From assembly GCF_009600885.1 (NCBI RefSeq), contig NZ_VCLA01000181.1, positions 69,770 to 123,234 on the forward strand: a DNA stretch of 53,465 bases. The letters run 5' to 3'. This DNA is from Streptomyces jumonjinensis (GTDB lineage Bacteria; Actinomycetota; Actinomycetes; Streptomycetales; Streptomycetaceae). Below, in pieces: positions 38,676 to 47,183 of this stretch. Position 1 is the first letter of the stretch. Each line of letters opens with the position of its first letter. Made by a program: the position numbers and the translations under genes. Below the pieces are notes generated by a model that saw only the letters and a list, made by a program, of their open reading frames with translations, searched no databases and had not been told where the DNA came from.

Positions 38676-39896
38676 ATGCCCGACAGCCAGCCGCAGCCAT
38701 CCGACGGCGCGACCGCTGACACCTCCGCGCTGCTGCTGTGCGGCGCCCGGCTCACTGACGGCCGCACCGTCGACGTACGGCTGGGCGGCGGACGCATCGA
38801 GGCGGTCGGCACCGCCGGCAGCCTCACCCCGCACTGCGCCCGGGTGGACCTCAACGGCTATCTGCTGCTGCCCGCACCGGCCGAACCGCACGCCCATGGC
38901 GACACCGCGCTCACCGGGGACTCGCCCGGCCCGGTCTCGTACGCCCCCGAGGACGTCCAGCGACGCGCCACCGAAGCCGCGCTGCTCCAGCTCGGCCACG
39001 GGGCCACGGCCCTGCGCTCACATGTCCGGATCGGGGATGTGCAGGGCCTCGGCCCGCTGGAGGCGGTGCTCCAGGCGCGGCGGTCGCTGCGCGGGCTCGT
39101 CGATCTCACCGCCGTCGCGGTGCCCCGGCGGCTGACCGGGCTGGCCGGGGCGGACGGCCTCGCGATGCTGCGCGACGCGGTGAAGATGGGCGCGGGCGTG
39201 GTGGGCGGCTGTCCGGACGCGGACCCCGATCCCACCGGGTACGCGGAGACGGTGCTGGAGGTGGCGGCGGAACACGGCTGCCCCGTCGATCTGCATACGC
39301 ACGGCGACGATCCGGCCCGGCTGGCCCGGCTGGCGGCGATGGCGGGCGGGCTGCGGCCCGGGGTGGTGCTCGGGCCGTGCGCGGGACTGGCCCGGCTGCC
39401 CCATGAGGTGGCGGCGCGGGCGGCGGAGCGACTGGCGGCGTCCGGGGTGACGGTGGTGTGTCTGCCCCAGGGCGGCTGCGGCGGGATGGAGCTGCGGGGC
39501 AGCGCCCCCGTACGGCTGCTTCGGGCAGCCGGGGTACGGGTGGCGGCGGGCGGCGGCGCGCTGCGGGACGTGTCGAACCCGGTGGGGCGCGGCGATCCGC
39601 TGGAGGCCGCGTATCTGCTGGCGTCACAGGGCGGTCTGCGGGCGCAGGAGGCGTACGAGGCGGTCGCGGCGGGCGCGCGGGAGGCGATGGGGCTGCCGGA
39701 GGTACGGGTCGAGGCGGGGTTCCCCGCCGAGCTCCTTGCGGTGCGCGGGGAGCGGCTCGCGGGGGTGCTGTCGCTGGCGTACAGCAGGATCGTCGTCCAC
39801 CGGGGGCGGGTGGTGGCGCGGACGAGCGCGGTCCGCGAGTACTGCGACTCGGCGGTGGCGGTGGCGCTGGAGCTGCCGCGTCAGGGGCGTTCCTGA
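38676..39896 (+). CDS. Amidohydrolase-superfamily protein, cytosine-deaminase-like
   Basis: 406 residues; GCAGGAG precedes the ATG. It has the β-sandwich start (LLLCGARLTDGRTVDVRLGGGRIEAVG), the metal HxH pair His72/His74 (EPHAHGDTAL), and a second metal region VDLHTHGDD (His207, His209). The late segment GALRDVSNPVGRGDPLEAAYLL lies where cytosine deaminases hold the catalytic aspartate, and the C-terminus returns to the β-sandwich. It probably hydrolyses a cyclic amide or amidine of a nucleobase or similar. The exact substrate cannot be set from sequence. Confidence 0.8.
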   Translation: MPDSQPQPSDGATADTSALLLCGARLTDGRTVDVRLGGGRIEAVGTAGSLTPHCARVDLNGYLLLPAPAEPHAHGDTALTGDSPGPVSYAPEDVQRRATEAALLQLGHGATALRSHVRIGDVQGLGPLEAVLQARRSLRGLVDLTAVAVPRRLTGLAGADGLAMLRDAVKMGAGVVGGCPDADPDPTGYAETVLEVAAEHGCPVDLHTHGDDPARLARLAAMAGGLRPGVVLGPCAGLARLPHEVAARAAERLAASGVTVVCLPQGGCGGMELRGSAPVRLLRAAGVRVAAGGGALRDVSNPVGRGDPLEAAYLLASQGGLRAQEAYEAVAAGAREAMGLPEVRVEAGFPAELLAVRGERLAGVLSLAYSRIVVHRGRVVARTSAVREYCDSAVAVALELPRQGRS

Positions 39897-40017
39897 CGGT
39901 GCGCCCGGATCGCCGAGGAGGGTTCCGGCGGCTCGCCGGGGGGTTCCCGCGGCTCGCCGGGGCGACTCCTGTGTCATCGTCAAGCGCCGCCGGGGCATCG
40001 GACGTACGGTCGGAGGC

Positions 40018-40674
40018 ATGCGCATTGTCATCGCAGGAGGACACGGTCAGATCGCACTCCGTCTGGAGCGGCTGCTCTCGGCGGGCGGACATGAGGTCGC
40101 GGGGGTGATCCGCGATCCGGGGCAGAGCGCGGAGCTGCGCGCGGCGGGGGCCGAACCGGTGGTGCTGGACCTGGAGTCGGCGTCCGTGGACGAGGTCGCG
40201 GAGGCGCTCCGGGGCGCGGACGCGGCCGTCTTCGCGGCGGGCGCGGGACCGGGCAGCGGGGCCGCCCGCAAGGAGACGGTGGACCGGGCCGCGGCGGTGC
40301 TCTTCGCGGACGCGGCGGAGCGGGCGGGGGTGCGCCGGTATCTCGTCGTGTCCTCGATGGGCGCGGACGCGGGCCGTGCGGGTGACGAGGTGTTCGACGC
40401 CTATCTGCGGGCGAAGGGCGCGGCGGACGACGAGGTACGGTCCCGGTCCGCCCTGGACTGGACGATTCTGCGGCCGGGCGCGCTGACCGACGACGCGGGC
40501 ACCGGTCTGGTCCGGCTGGAGGCGTCGACGGGCCGGGGGCCGGTGCCGCGCGACGATGTGGCGGCGGTGCTGGCGGAGTTGGTGGAGACGCCGGCGACGG
40601 CGGGGCTGACGCTGGAGCTGATCGGCGGCTCGGTGCCGGTGGTGGTGGCGGTGAGGGACGTGGCCGGGAACTGA
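40018..40674 (+). CDS. NAD(P)-binding SDR-like (atypical) protein
   Basis: 218 residues. The ATG directly starts the Rossmann strand MRIVIAGGHGQIALRLERLL with GGHGQIA as dinucleotide motif. Later YLVVSSMGAD, AYLRAKGAAD and WTILRPGALTDD match atypical SDRs of the NmrA/YwnB type. A GGAGG lies only one base before the ATG, unusually close. Such proteins may reduce small substrates or sense redox state. The role is unknown. It stands alone after the amidohydrolase. Confidence 0.82.
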   Translation: MRIVIAGGHGQIALRLERLLSAGGHEVAGVIRDPGQSAELRAAGAEPVVLDLESASVDEVAEALRGADAAVFAAGAGPGSGAARKETVDRAAAVLFADAAERAGVRRYLVVSSMGADAGRAGDEVFDAYLRAKGAADDEVRSRSALDWTILRPGALTDDAGTGLVRLEASTGRGPVPRDDVAAVLAELVETPATAGLTLELIGGSVPVVVAVRDVAGN

Positions 40675-40737
40675 CGGGCGGCCGATTCCGCCGCCGTGCC
40701 GATGCAGCCTCGTCCGCACCGCCATGAGGAGTGAGAG

Positions 40738-41292
40738 ATGACTGATGGGGAGTCCGGCGAGTCCGGCGAGTTCGGCGAGCCCGGTGAGTCCGGTGAGTCC
40801 GGTGTCGAGCCGGTGATCGTCGAGCGCGGGGAGCAGCTGTACGCCTTCGTCCACGGCTCGGTTCGGATGGACGCGTTCGGTGTGCTCGCCGACCGGCTCG
40901 GCGAATTGATCGGCTGGCTGACCGCGCACGGCGTCGCCTTCGCCGGAGCGCCGTTCTTCCGTTTCAACACGGTCGACCTGGCGGGTGAGTCAGATGTGGA
41001 GGCGGGCATTCCGGTGGTGTCGCGGCCGGAGCCGGAGGGCGACATCCGTATCGGCTCCCTGCCCTCGGGCCGCTATGCCACCGTCGTCTTCACGGGCCAT
41101 CCGGACCGGCTGTCCGGGGTGGCCGCCGCGCTGCGGGAGTGGGCGGCCGGGGAGGGCCTGGAGTGGGATATGACGGAGACCGGCGGTGTGGAGCGCTGGG
41201 GGTGCCGTCTGGAGTCGTACCGGACGGACCCACGGGTGGAGCCCGATCCCGAGAAGTGGGAGATCGAACTGGCGTTCCGGCTGGCTGACTGA
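40738..41292 (+). CDS. GyrI-like/effector-binding-domain protein
   Basis: 184 residues; AGGAGTGAGAG precedes the ATG. Residues 4-22 are a GESGESGEFGEPGESGESG tract encoded by 9-base tandem units. The rest resembles the GyrI/SOUL-like small-molecule-binding fold: LADRLGELIGWLTAHGVAFA, GAPFFRF, VSRPEPEGDIRIGSLPSGRYA, GLEWDM and EKWEIELAFRLAD. No DNA-binding part is present, so it may bind a drug or hydrophobic ligand by itself. Function inferred from the fold only. Confidence 0.75.
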   Translation: MTDGESGESGEFGEPGESGESGVEPVIVERGEQLYAFVHGSVRMDAFGVLADRLGELIGWLTAHGVAFAGAPFFRFNTVDLAGESDVEAGIPVVSRPEPEGDIRIGSLPSGRYATVVFTGHPDRLSGVAAALREWAAGEGLEWDMTETGGVERWGCRLESYRTDPRVEPDPEKWEIELAFRLAD

Positions 41293-41400
41293 CTGATCGC
41301 CTGCCCCTGGCTACTGTCCGATGGGCGGCCGGACGGGCGGCCGGGCACGACGGGCGGACGGCTGGTGGTCCGGGCGGGCCGTCGGCTGCTCCGATACGAC

Positions 41401-41438
41401 GATGGCCCCGGTCAGCGTCTCCGCTGATCGGGGCCATC
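41401..41438. terminator. Bidirectional terminator between the GyrI-like gene and tRNA-Tyr
   Basis: A 17-bp stem with one mismatch (41401-41417 with 41422-41438) around TCTC lies ten bases beyond the tRNA-Tyr 3' end and about 110 past the GyrI-like gene. Confidence 0.8.
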
Positions 41439-41447
41439 GCTATCACG

Positions 41448-41529
41448 TGGCGGCGCCAGGATTCGAACCTGGGTAGGCTAAGCCGACGGATTTACAGTCC
41501 GCTCCCATTGGCCACTCGGGCACACCGCC
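41448..41529 (-). tRNA. tRNA-Tyr (GTA)
   Basis: 82 bases with the long variable arm of a class II tRNA. Acceptor arms GGCGGTG and CGCCGCC pair (one G-U), the anticodon GTA lies in CGGACTGTAAATCCG, and GGTTCGAATCC forms the T arm. CCA is not encoded. From 41530 to 41725 I see only a -10-like TAGGCT (41657-41662, plus strand), likely for the next gene. Confidence 0.97.
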
Positions 41530-41725
41530 ATGGGATGTCGTCACCTCGGAACAGCCGCTTTGCTGCGGTGCTCTCTGGCAACGTCGTAAACAATACCTGA
41601 TGCAGGGGGGTACTCCGCCACTGAATTGATCAGCGATCTGAACCGGTGCGGGTGGCTAGGCTTGCCCGAGCGGTTCGGGGACTCCGGCCGCCCTCCACGC
41701 ACCCCGATACAAGGAGCCACAGGAC

Positions 41726-42214
41726 ATGGCCGACTCCAGTTTCGACATCGTCTCGAAGGTCGAGCGGCAGGAGGTCGACAACGCCCTCAACCAGACCGCG
41801 AAGGAGATCTCCCAGCGTTACGACTTCAAGAACGTCGGTGCGTCGATCGGATGGTCCGGCGAGAAGATCCTGCTCCAGGCGAACTCCGAGGACCGGGTCA
41901 CCGCGATCCTCGACGTCTTCCAGAGCAAGCTGATCAAGCGCGGCATCTCGCTGAAGGCGCTGGACGCGGGCGAGCCCCAGCTGTCCGGCAAGGAGTACAA
42001 GATCTTCGCCTCGATCGTGGAGGGGATCTCCCAGGAGAACGCGAAGAAGGTCGCGAAGATCATCCGCGATGAGGGCCCCAAGGGCGTCAAGGCCCAGGTG
42101 CAGGGCGAGGAGCTGCGGGTCAGCTCCAAGAGCCGCGACGACCTTCAGACCGTCCAGGCGCTGCTGAAGGCGCAGGACTTCGACTTCGCGCTCCAGTTCG
42201 TGAACTACCGCTGA
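41726..42214 (+). CDS. yajQ: YajQ-family nucleotide-binding protein
   Basis: 162 residues, the family length. AAGGAG lies upstream. It begins MADSSFDIVSKVERQEVDNA and has RYDFKNVGASIGWSGEKI and IIRDEGPKGVKAQVQGEELRV, typical of YajQ/DUF520. Members bind tRNA or nucleotides, and some bind cyclic di-GMP and alter transcription. Which ligand is used here is unknown. Confidence 0.95.
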   Translation: MADSSFDIVSKVERQEVDNALNQTAKEISQRYDFKNVGASIGWSGEKILLQANSEDRVTAILDVFQSKLIKRGISLKALDAGEPQLSGKEYKIFASIVEGISQENAKKVAKIIRDEGPKGVKAQVQGEELRVSSKSRDDLQTVQALLKAQDFDFALQFVNYR

Positions 42215-42604
42215 TCAGCGGTCTCCGACCCGTACCGGGCGGGGTGGGTGGGCTGGTCCGGCGACGAGAACGGTGAAGGCCGCGCGCTCATCCGGGACCC
42301 GGACGCATCGTCTCGGCCCCGGCGCACGCCCCCGAGTGGCGGTGCCTCTCATCGCCGCCGGCGCGGGCGGGCATCTGATGACGGCCGCCGGGGCCACCCC
42401 TGTGGGCGGCCCCGGCGGCCGTCGCCCCACGGTACGGAAACCCCGTACTCCGGCACCGGGTACGAGGGCGGGCGTACACACCGCCGCCACCGGTCGTGAT
42501 GTCCGATACCCGCCAGCTTCGGCGGATCGAGTGGCTCAGACTGGGTGGTGCGGGGCACGCCGACACGGGGAGGCGCCGCAGGGACGCGAGGAGAGGAGCG
42601 AGCC
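42215..42604. other. Spacer with a strong hairpin terminator after yajQ
   Basis: Arms of 16 bp (42380-42395 and 42408-42423, GACGGCCGCCGGGGCC and its complement) form a probable terminator about 165 bases past the yajQ stop. The rest holds no supported ORF. The promoter of ogt-alkB should lie near 42520-42590 but is not obvious. Confidence 0.65.
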
Positions 42605-43135
42605 ATGAACGCCGTGGACGCGAGGGAGATCGCGGTCGTCTACACGACCGTCGGCAGCCCGCTGGGCGAGGTGCTGCTGGTCGGCAGGGCGTCCGGGACC
42701 GCGCCGGGCGGGACCGCGCTCGTGTCGCTCTCGCTCCCCGGGCAGAAGGGCGCGGCGGCGGTCCAGGACGGCTGGCGGCGCGAGCCCGGCGCGTTCGGGG
42801 CGATCGAGGAGCAGCTGGCCGCGTACTTCGCGGGCGGGCTCACCCGTTTCACCCTTGAGTACGCGGACAGCGGCACCGAGTTCCAGCGGCGGGTGTGGCG
42901 GGCGTTGGAGGAGATTCCCTACGGGTCCACGGTGACCTACGGGGAGATCGCCCAGCGGGTCGGCGTCTCCGGCGCCGGGGTACGGGCGGTGGGTACCGCG
43001 ATCGGCCGTAATCCGCTGCTGGTGGTGCGGCCTTGCCACCGGGTGATCGGCGCGGACGGCGCGCTCCGCGGCTATGCGGCCGGGCTGGAGCGCAAGGAGC
43101 GTCTGCTGGGACTTGAGGGCGCGCTGGTGTCATGA
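42605..43135 (+). CDS. ogt: Methylated-DNA--protein-cysteine methyltransferase
   Basis: 176 residues from ATG 42605, with GAGGAGAGGAG upstream. It removes alkyl groups from O6-alkylguanine and transfers them irreversibly to its own cysteine, Cys144 in RPCHRVIG. The C-terminal domain has the DNA-binding IPYGSTVTYGEIAQRVG and AVGTAIGRNP segments. It is followed with a 4-bp ATGA overlap by an AlkB gene, so the two form an alkylation-damage repair unit. Confidence 0.95.
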   Translation: MNAVDAREIAVVYTTVGSPLGEVLLVGRASGTAPGGTALVSLSLPGQKGAAAVQDGWRREPGAFGAIEEQLAAYFAGGLTRFTLEYADSGTEFQRRVWRALEEIPYGSTVTYGEIAQRVGVSGAGVRAVGTAIGRNPLLVVRPCHRVIGADGALRGYAAGLERKERLLGLEGALVS

Positions 43136-43914
43136 GCGGCGAGGCGCTCTTCCCGGAGAGCCTTCTCCGGCGGTCCGGTGGATCGGCGGAGGCTTCCGGG
43201 GGCGAGAGGGCGGAGGCTTCCGGCACCGGGAAGGCGACGGGGGATCGGGCCTCGGACGGGCCGGTCGTGATCGCCCCGGGGGCGGTGCATCTGCCGGGCT
43301 GGCTGTCGGCCGGGCGGCAGCGGGAACTGGTGGCGGCGTGCCGTGCCTGGGCGCGCGGTCCGGTTCCGCTGCGGCACACCGTGCTGCCGGGCGGCGGGGT
43401 CATGTCGGTGTCGACGGTGTGCGTGGGCTGGCACTGGCTGCCGTACCGCTACAGCCGCACGGCGGACGATGTGAACGGCGCCCGGGTCGCCGCCTTCCCC
43501 GGCTGGCTGGTGGAGCTGGGCCGTACGGCGCTGGAGGCGGCGTACGGGCCGGGCGGGCAGCTCCATGAGTACACCGGGGGCCGCGAGTACACCCCGGACA
43601 CCGCGCTGATCAACTTCTATGACGGCGCGGCGCGGATGGGGATGCATCAGGACAAGGAGGAGCGCTCGGGCGCTCCGGTGGTGTCGCTGAGCATCGGCGA
43701 CAGCTGTGTCTTCCGCTTCGGCGGCACCAGGACGCGGGGGCGTCCCTACACCGATGTGGAGCTGGCATCGGGTGATCTGTTCGTCTTCGGCGGTCCGTCG
43801 CGCTTCGCGTACCACGGGGTGCCGAAGGTGTACCCGGGTACGGCCGATCCGGCGGTGGGTATGAGCGGCGGGCGGCTGAACATCACCCTGCGGGAGACCG
43901 GACTGCCGGGCTGA
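43132..43914 (+). CDS. alkB: AlkB-family 2-oxoglutarate/iron dioxygenase
   Basis: 260 residues; the ATG overlaps the ogt stop. It oxidatively removes methyl groups from 1-methyladenine and 3-methylcytosine in DNA. Iron ligands are His172 and Asp174 (MGMHQDKEE) and His228 (FAYHGVPKV). The 2-oxoglutarate arginines are in GGRLNITLRETG. Residues 1-45 are a low-complexity Gly/Ser/Glu extension. A full AlkB core follows from about 46. Confidence 0.94.
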   Translation: MSGEALFPESLLRRSGGSAEASGGERAEASGTGKATGDRASDGPVVIAPGAVHLPGWLSAGRQRELVAACRAWARGPVPLRHTVLPGGGVMSVSTVCVGWHWLPYRYSRTADDVNGARVAAFPGWLVELGRTALEAAYGPGGQLHEYTGGREYTPDTALINFYDGAARMGMHQDKEERSGAPVVSLSIGDSCVFRFGGTRTRGRPYTDVELASGDLFVFGGPSRFAYHGVPKVYPGTADPAVGMSGGRLNITLRETGLPG

Positions 43915-43980
43915 CGGCGGCGGACGGGCGCGGCCGGCGATCAGCGAGCGCCGGGAGGGGCGTCCGGGCCGTCCGGGCCT

Positions 43981-44085
43981 ACGTCAGCGGGCATGAGGGG
44001 CCGCGTCAGCCAGCGTGAGGGGCCGTGCCAACGAGCGTGAAGGCGTGTCAGCAGGCGTGAAGGCGTGTCAGCGGCCGGCCGGACC
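43981..44085. repeat. Short imperfect tandem repeats between alkB and yccF
   Basis: Units such as GCGTGAAGGCGTGTCAGC and CAGCGTGAGGGGCCG recur five or six times between the convergent genes. They may form weak terminator structures. Confidence 0.6.
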
Positions 44086-44120
44086 GGCCGGCAGGGCTCA
44101 GCGGCGACATTAGCGGGAGC

Positions 44121-44513
44121 TCAGCGGGCGGCGAACGGGCGGTCCGAGGGGACGATCTCCTTGCCCAGCGGAAGCAGCGAGACCGGTATCAGCTTGAAGT
44201 TGGCTATGCCCAGCGGGATGCCGATGATCGTGAGGCACAGGGCGATGCCGGTGAGGATGTGCCCGAGGGCCAGCCACCATCCGGCAAGGATCAGCCAGAG
44301 CGCGTTGCCTATGCAGGAGGGGGTGCCCGCGTCCCGCCGGTCGACCACGGTGTAGCCGAAGGGCCAGAGCGCGTAGACGCCTATCCGGAAGGCCGCCAGG
44401 CCGAACGGGATGCCGATGATCGTGATGAGCAGCAGCACGCCCGCCAGCATGTAGCCGAGAAACATCCAGAAGCCGCACAGGACGAGCCAAATGATGTTCA
44501 GGATGGTCTTCAT
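44121..44513 (-). CDS. YccF-domain membrane protein
   Basis: 130 residues, with two similar halves each holding membrane helices (LNIIWLVLCGFWMFLGYMLAG and LWLILAGWWLALGHILTG), each followed by TIIGIPFGLA or TIIGIPLGIA. This duplicated pattern defines YccF. Its ATG overlaps the htpX stop by four bases, so it is translated with the protease. No biochemical role is established; a membrane-quality function is suggested by its neighbour. Confidence 0.92.
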   Translation of the reverse strand: MKTILNIIWLVLCGFWMFLGYMLAGVLLLITIIGIPFGLAAFRIGVYALWPFGYTVVDRRDAGTPSCIGNALWLILAGWWLALGHILTGIALCLTIIGIPLGIANFKLIPVSLLPLGKEIVPSDRPFAAR

Positions 44514-45370
44514 GGGCGACGACCTGCCATCTGTTCGAGTCGGGCGATTCTCTCCGCCATGGGTGGGTGGGTGGCGAACATCCTGGACAGGGCCTTGCCC
44601 TGGCTGAAGGGGTTCGCGATCATCATGTGGCTCGCGGTCTCCAGCCGGGGTTCGGGTGGCAGCGGCAGCTGCTTCGTACCGGCGTCCAGCTTGCGCAGAG
44701 CGCTCGCGAGGGCCAGCGGATCACCGGTGAGCTGGGCCCCCGAGGCGTCCGCTTCGTACTCCCGCGAGCGGCTGACGGCGAGCTGGATGATGCCGGCGGC
44801 CACCGGGCCCAGGATCGCGATCAGCAGCATCCCGGCGAAGCCGGGGCCGTCGTCGTCGGATCGGCCCACGGGGATCAACCAGGCGAAATTCACCAGGAAC
44901 ATCACCACCGAGGCGAGGGCTCCGGCGACCGAGGAGATCAGGATGTCGCGGTTGTAGACATGGCTGAGCTCATGGCCGATGACACCGCGCAGCTCGCGCT
45001 CGTCGAGGATCCGGAGGATGCCTTCGGTGCAGCAGACCGCGGAGTTACGGGGATTGCGGCCGGTGGCGAAGGCATTGGGGGCCTGGGTGGGCGAGATGTA
45101 CAGCCGGGGCATCGGCTGACGGGCCTCGGTCGAGAGCTCACGGACGATCCGGTACAGGCCGGGCGCCTCGAATTCGCTCACCGGGCGGGCGCGCATGGCC
45201 CGCAGCGCCAGTTTGTCGCTGTTCCAATAGGCGTACGCGTTGGTTCCGAGCGCCACGACGAACGCGACGATCAGCCCCGTACGGCCGAAGAAACTGCCGA
45301 TGACGAGGATCAGCGCGGACAGTCCCCCGAGGAGAACGGCGGTCTTCAGCCCATTGTGCCGGCGGTGCAC
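44510..45370 (-). CDS. htpX: Membrane zinc metalloprotease HtpX (M48B)
   Basis: 286 residues from GTG 45370, preceded by TGGAGGG; the frame is open further but has no ribosome site. Two N-terminal helices (LKTAVLLGGLSALILVIGSF), the zinc site IGHELSHVYNRD, third ligand in SRSREYEADASGA, two more helices between them, and FATHPPMAERIARLE near the end are all typical. HtpX degrades damaged membrane proteins. It forms a two-gene unit with yccF. The 45371-45515 spacer holds no gene. Confidence 0.95.
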   Translation of the reverse strand: MHRRHNGLKTAVLLGGLSALILVIGSFFGRTGLIVAFVVALGTNAYAYWNSDKLALRAMRARPVSEFEAPGLYRIVRELSTEARQPMPRLYISPTQAPNAFATGRNPRNSAVCCTEGILRILDERELRGVIGHELSHVYNRDILISSVAGALASVVMFLVNFAWLIPVGRSDDDGPGFAGMLLIAILGPVAAGIIQLAVSRSREYEADASGAQLTGDPLALASALRKLDAGTKQLPLPPEPRLETASHMMIANPFSQGKALSRMFATHPPMAERIARLEQMAGRRP

Positions 45371-45515
45371 GGTACGCCCTCCAGGTGGTGCGGCAGGGGA
45401 ACCCTTGCTGGTGGTGCTCCACTCTCCAGTGGACCCTTCTGTACTGGTCAACGCCAGGCGAAGGGCACCAGTTCCCTGATGCTCCGGGTGGGGGGCCGGT
45501 CCGTTCGGGTGACGG

Positions 45516-47183
45516 TCAGAACAGGCTGGTGGCCGCGAAGCGCAGGACCAGCTGCGGATACCCGGACAGCAGGACACCGACGGCGGCGGTCAGCGCGATG
45601 GCCGTGGTGACCGCCACGGGGGTGCGCACCAGGGTTCCCGCGCCGCTCACGGCGACCCCGCCGCTCTCCGCCCCGGCGCTCTCCGCCCCGGCGTCCGCGG
45701 TCCCGGGCGCCTGGAAGAGGATCGCCGTCCACTTCAGGTAGTAGTACAGCGCGATCACGACATTGACGCCCATGACCACGGCGAGCCATCCCAGCCCCGC
45801 GTCCACCGCCGAGGAGAAGACCGTCACCTTGGCGAACAGCCCGATGATCCCCGGCGGCAGACCCGCCAGGCAGAGCAGGAAGAAGCCCAGGGTGAGGGCG
45901 GTCAGCGGGCGGGTGTACCAGAGGCCGCGGTAATCGGAGAGCCGGTTCCGCGGGCTCGTCCGGGAGACGACGGTGACCACGGCGAACGCGCCGAGGTTCA
46001 CCACCGCGTACATCAGCGCGTAGGCGACGGTGGATCCGATCTGGTCCGCACCGGCGTACGCGGCGGCGGCGATCGGGACCAGGATGTATCCGGCCTGGGC
46101 CACGGAGGACCAGGCCAGCAGCCGCACCGCGCTCCAGTCGCGGGACGCCGACTGGCGCAGGGCCGCCGCATTGCCCGCGGTCATGGTCAGCGCGGCCAGG
46201 ACGGCGATCGCCGGGCCCCAGACGTCGGCGTACCCCGGGAAGGCGATGACGGTCACCAGGACGAGACCGGAGAAGCCGACCGCCTTTCCGATGACGGAGA
46301 GGAAGGCGGCGATGGGCAGCGGGGCCCCCACATAGGTGTCGGGGACCCAGAAGTGGAAGGGGACGGCGGCGGTCTTGAAGGCGAAGCCGATGAGGGTCAG
46401 GGCGACACCGGTCCTGGCGAGGGTCTCCAGCTGGCCGGAGACATCGCCCAGATTCGCGGCGATGCGGGTCAGATGAAGGCTGCCCGTGGTGGCGTAGACG
46501 AAACTCACGCCGAGCAGGGTCACGGCCGTCGCGGTGACCGAGGAGAGGAAGAACTTCAGCGCCGATTCGCTGGAGAGCCGGTCGCCGCGCCTCATGCCGA
46601 CGAGCGCGAAGGCGGGCAGCGAGGCGACCTCAAGGGCGACGATCAGGGTGGCGAGATCCCGGGACGCGGGCAGCAGGGCCGCGCCCGCGGTGGACGAGAG
46701 CAGCAGAAACCAGTACTCCCCGGCGGGCAGCTCATCGCGGGTGCGGTGGAGCGAGAGCAGCGCGGTCAGCAGTGCGCCGCCGAGCACCAGGAGCTGGATG
46801 GAGAGCGCGAAGGCGTCCGCGGTGTAGCTGCAGGCGGTGGTGTCGGTGGTGAGGCAGAACGTCGTGCGGTCCTCGCCGAGCAGCGGTACGAGGCTGATGA
46901 TCGCCACGGTGAGGCCGGCGACCGCGCCGTAGCCGAGCAGCCCCTTCCGCTTCTCGGGGACGAACAGATCGGCGACCAGGAGGATCAGACCGACCACCGC
47001 CGTGATGGTGGGCGGCGCGATCGCGAGCCAGTCCACGGACTGGACCAGGCCGGCGCCGCCGGAGGCGTCCGCGAGGCTCACGGCGCCGGGGGCGACGGCG
47101 GGGCTCAGGGCGCCGTCGGTCGCGGCTTCCTGAGCGGCGGCGCCGTTCATGGTCTCGGCGGCGCTGCGGATGGCCGTGATCAC
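45516..47183 (-). CDS. nuoN: NADH-quinone oxidoreductase subunit N
   Basis: 555 residues from GTG 47183, with AGGAGG seven bases upstream; the start overlaps the nuoM stop (GTGA). It is an antiporter-like proton channel subunit with about 14 helices. Conserved segments are ALEVASLPAFALVG, KTAAVPFHFWVPDTYVGAP and LAWSSVAQAGYILVPIAA with membrane lysines. It is the last gene of the complex I operon. I see no strong terminator after it. Confidence 0.96.
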   Translation of the reverse strand: MITAIRSAAETMNGAAAQEAATDGALSPAVAPGAVSLADASGGAGLVQSVDWLAIAPPTITAVVGLILLVADLFVPEKRKGLLGYGAVAGLTVAIISLVPLLGEDRTTFCLTTDTTACSYTADAFALSIQLLVLGGALLTALLSLHRTRDELPAGEYWFLLLSSTAGAALLPASRDLATLIVALEVASLPAFALVGMRRGDRLSSESALKFFLSSVTATAVTLLGVSFVYATTGSLHLTRIAANLGDVSGQLETLARTGVALTLIGFAFKTAAVPFHFWVPDTYVGAPLPIAAFLSVIGKAVGFSGLVLVTVIAFPGYADVWGPAIAVLAALTMTAGNAAALRQSASRDWSAVRLLAWSSVAQAGYILVPIAAAAYAGADQIGSTVAYALMYAVVNLGAFAVVTVVSRTSPRNRLSDYRGLWYTRPLTALTLGFFLLCLAGLPPGIIGLFAKVTVFSSAVDAGLGWLAVVMGVNVVIALYYYLKWTAILFQAPGTADAGAESAGAESGGVAVSGAGTLVRTPVAVTTAIALTAAVGVLLSGYPQLVLRFAATSLF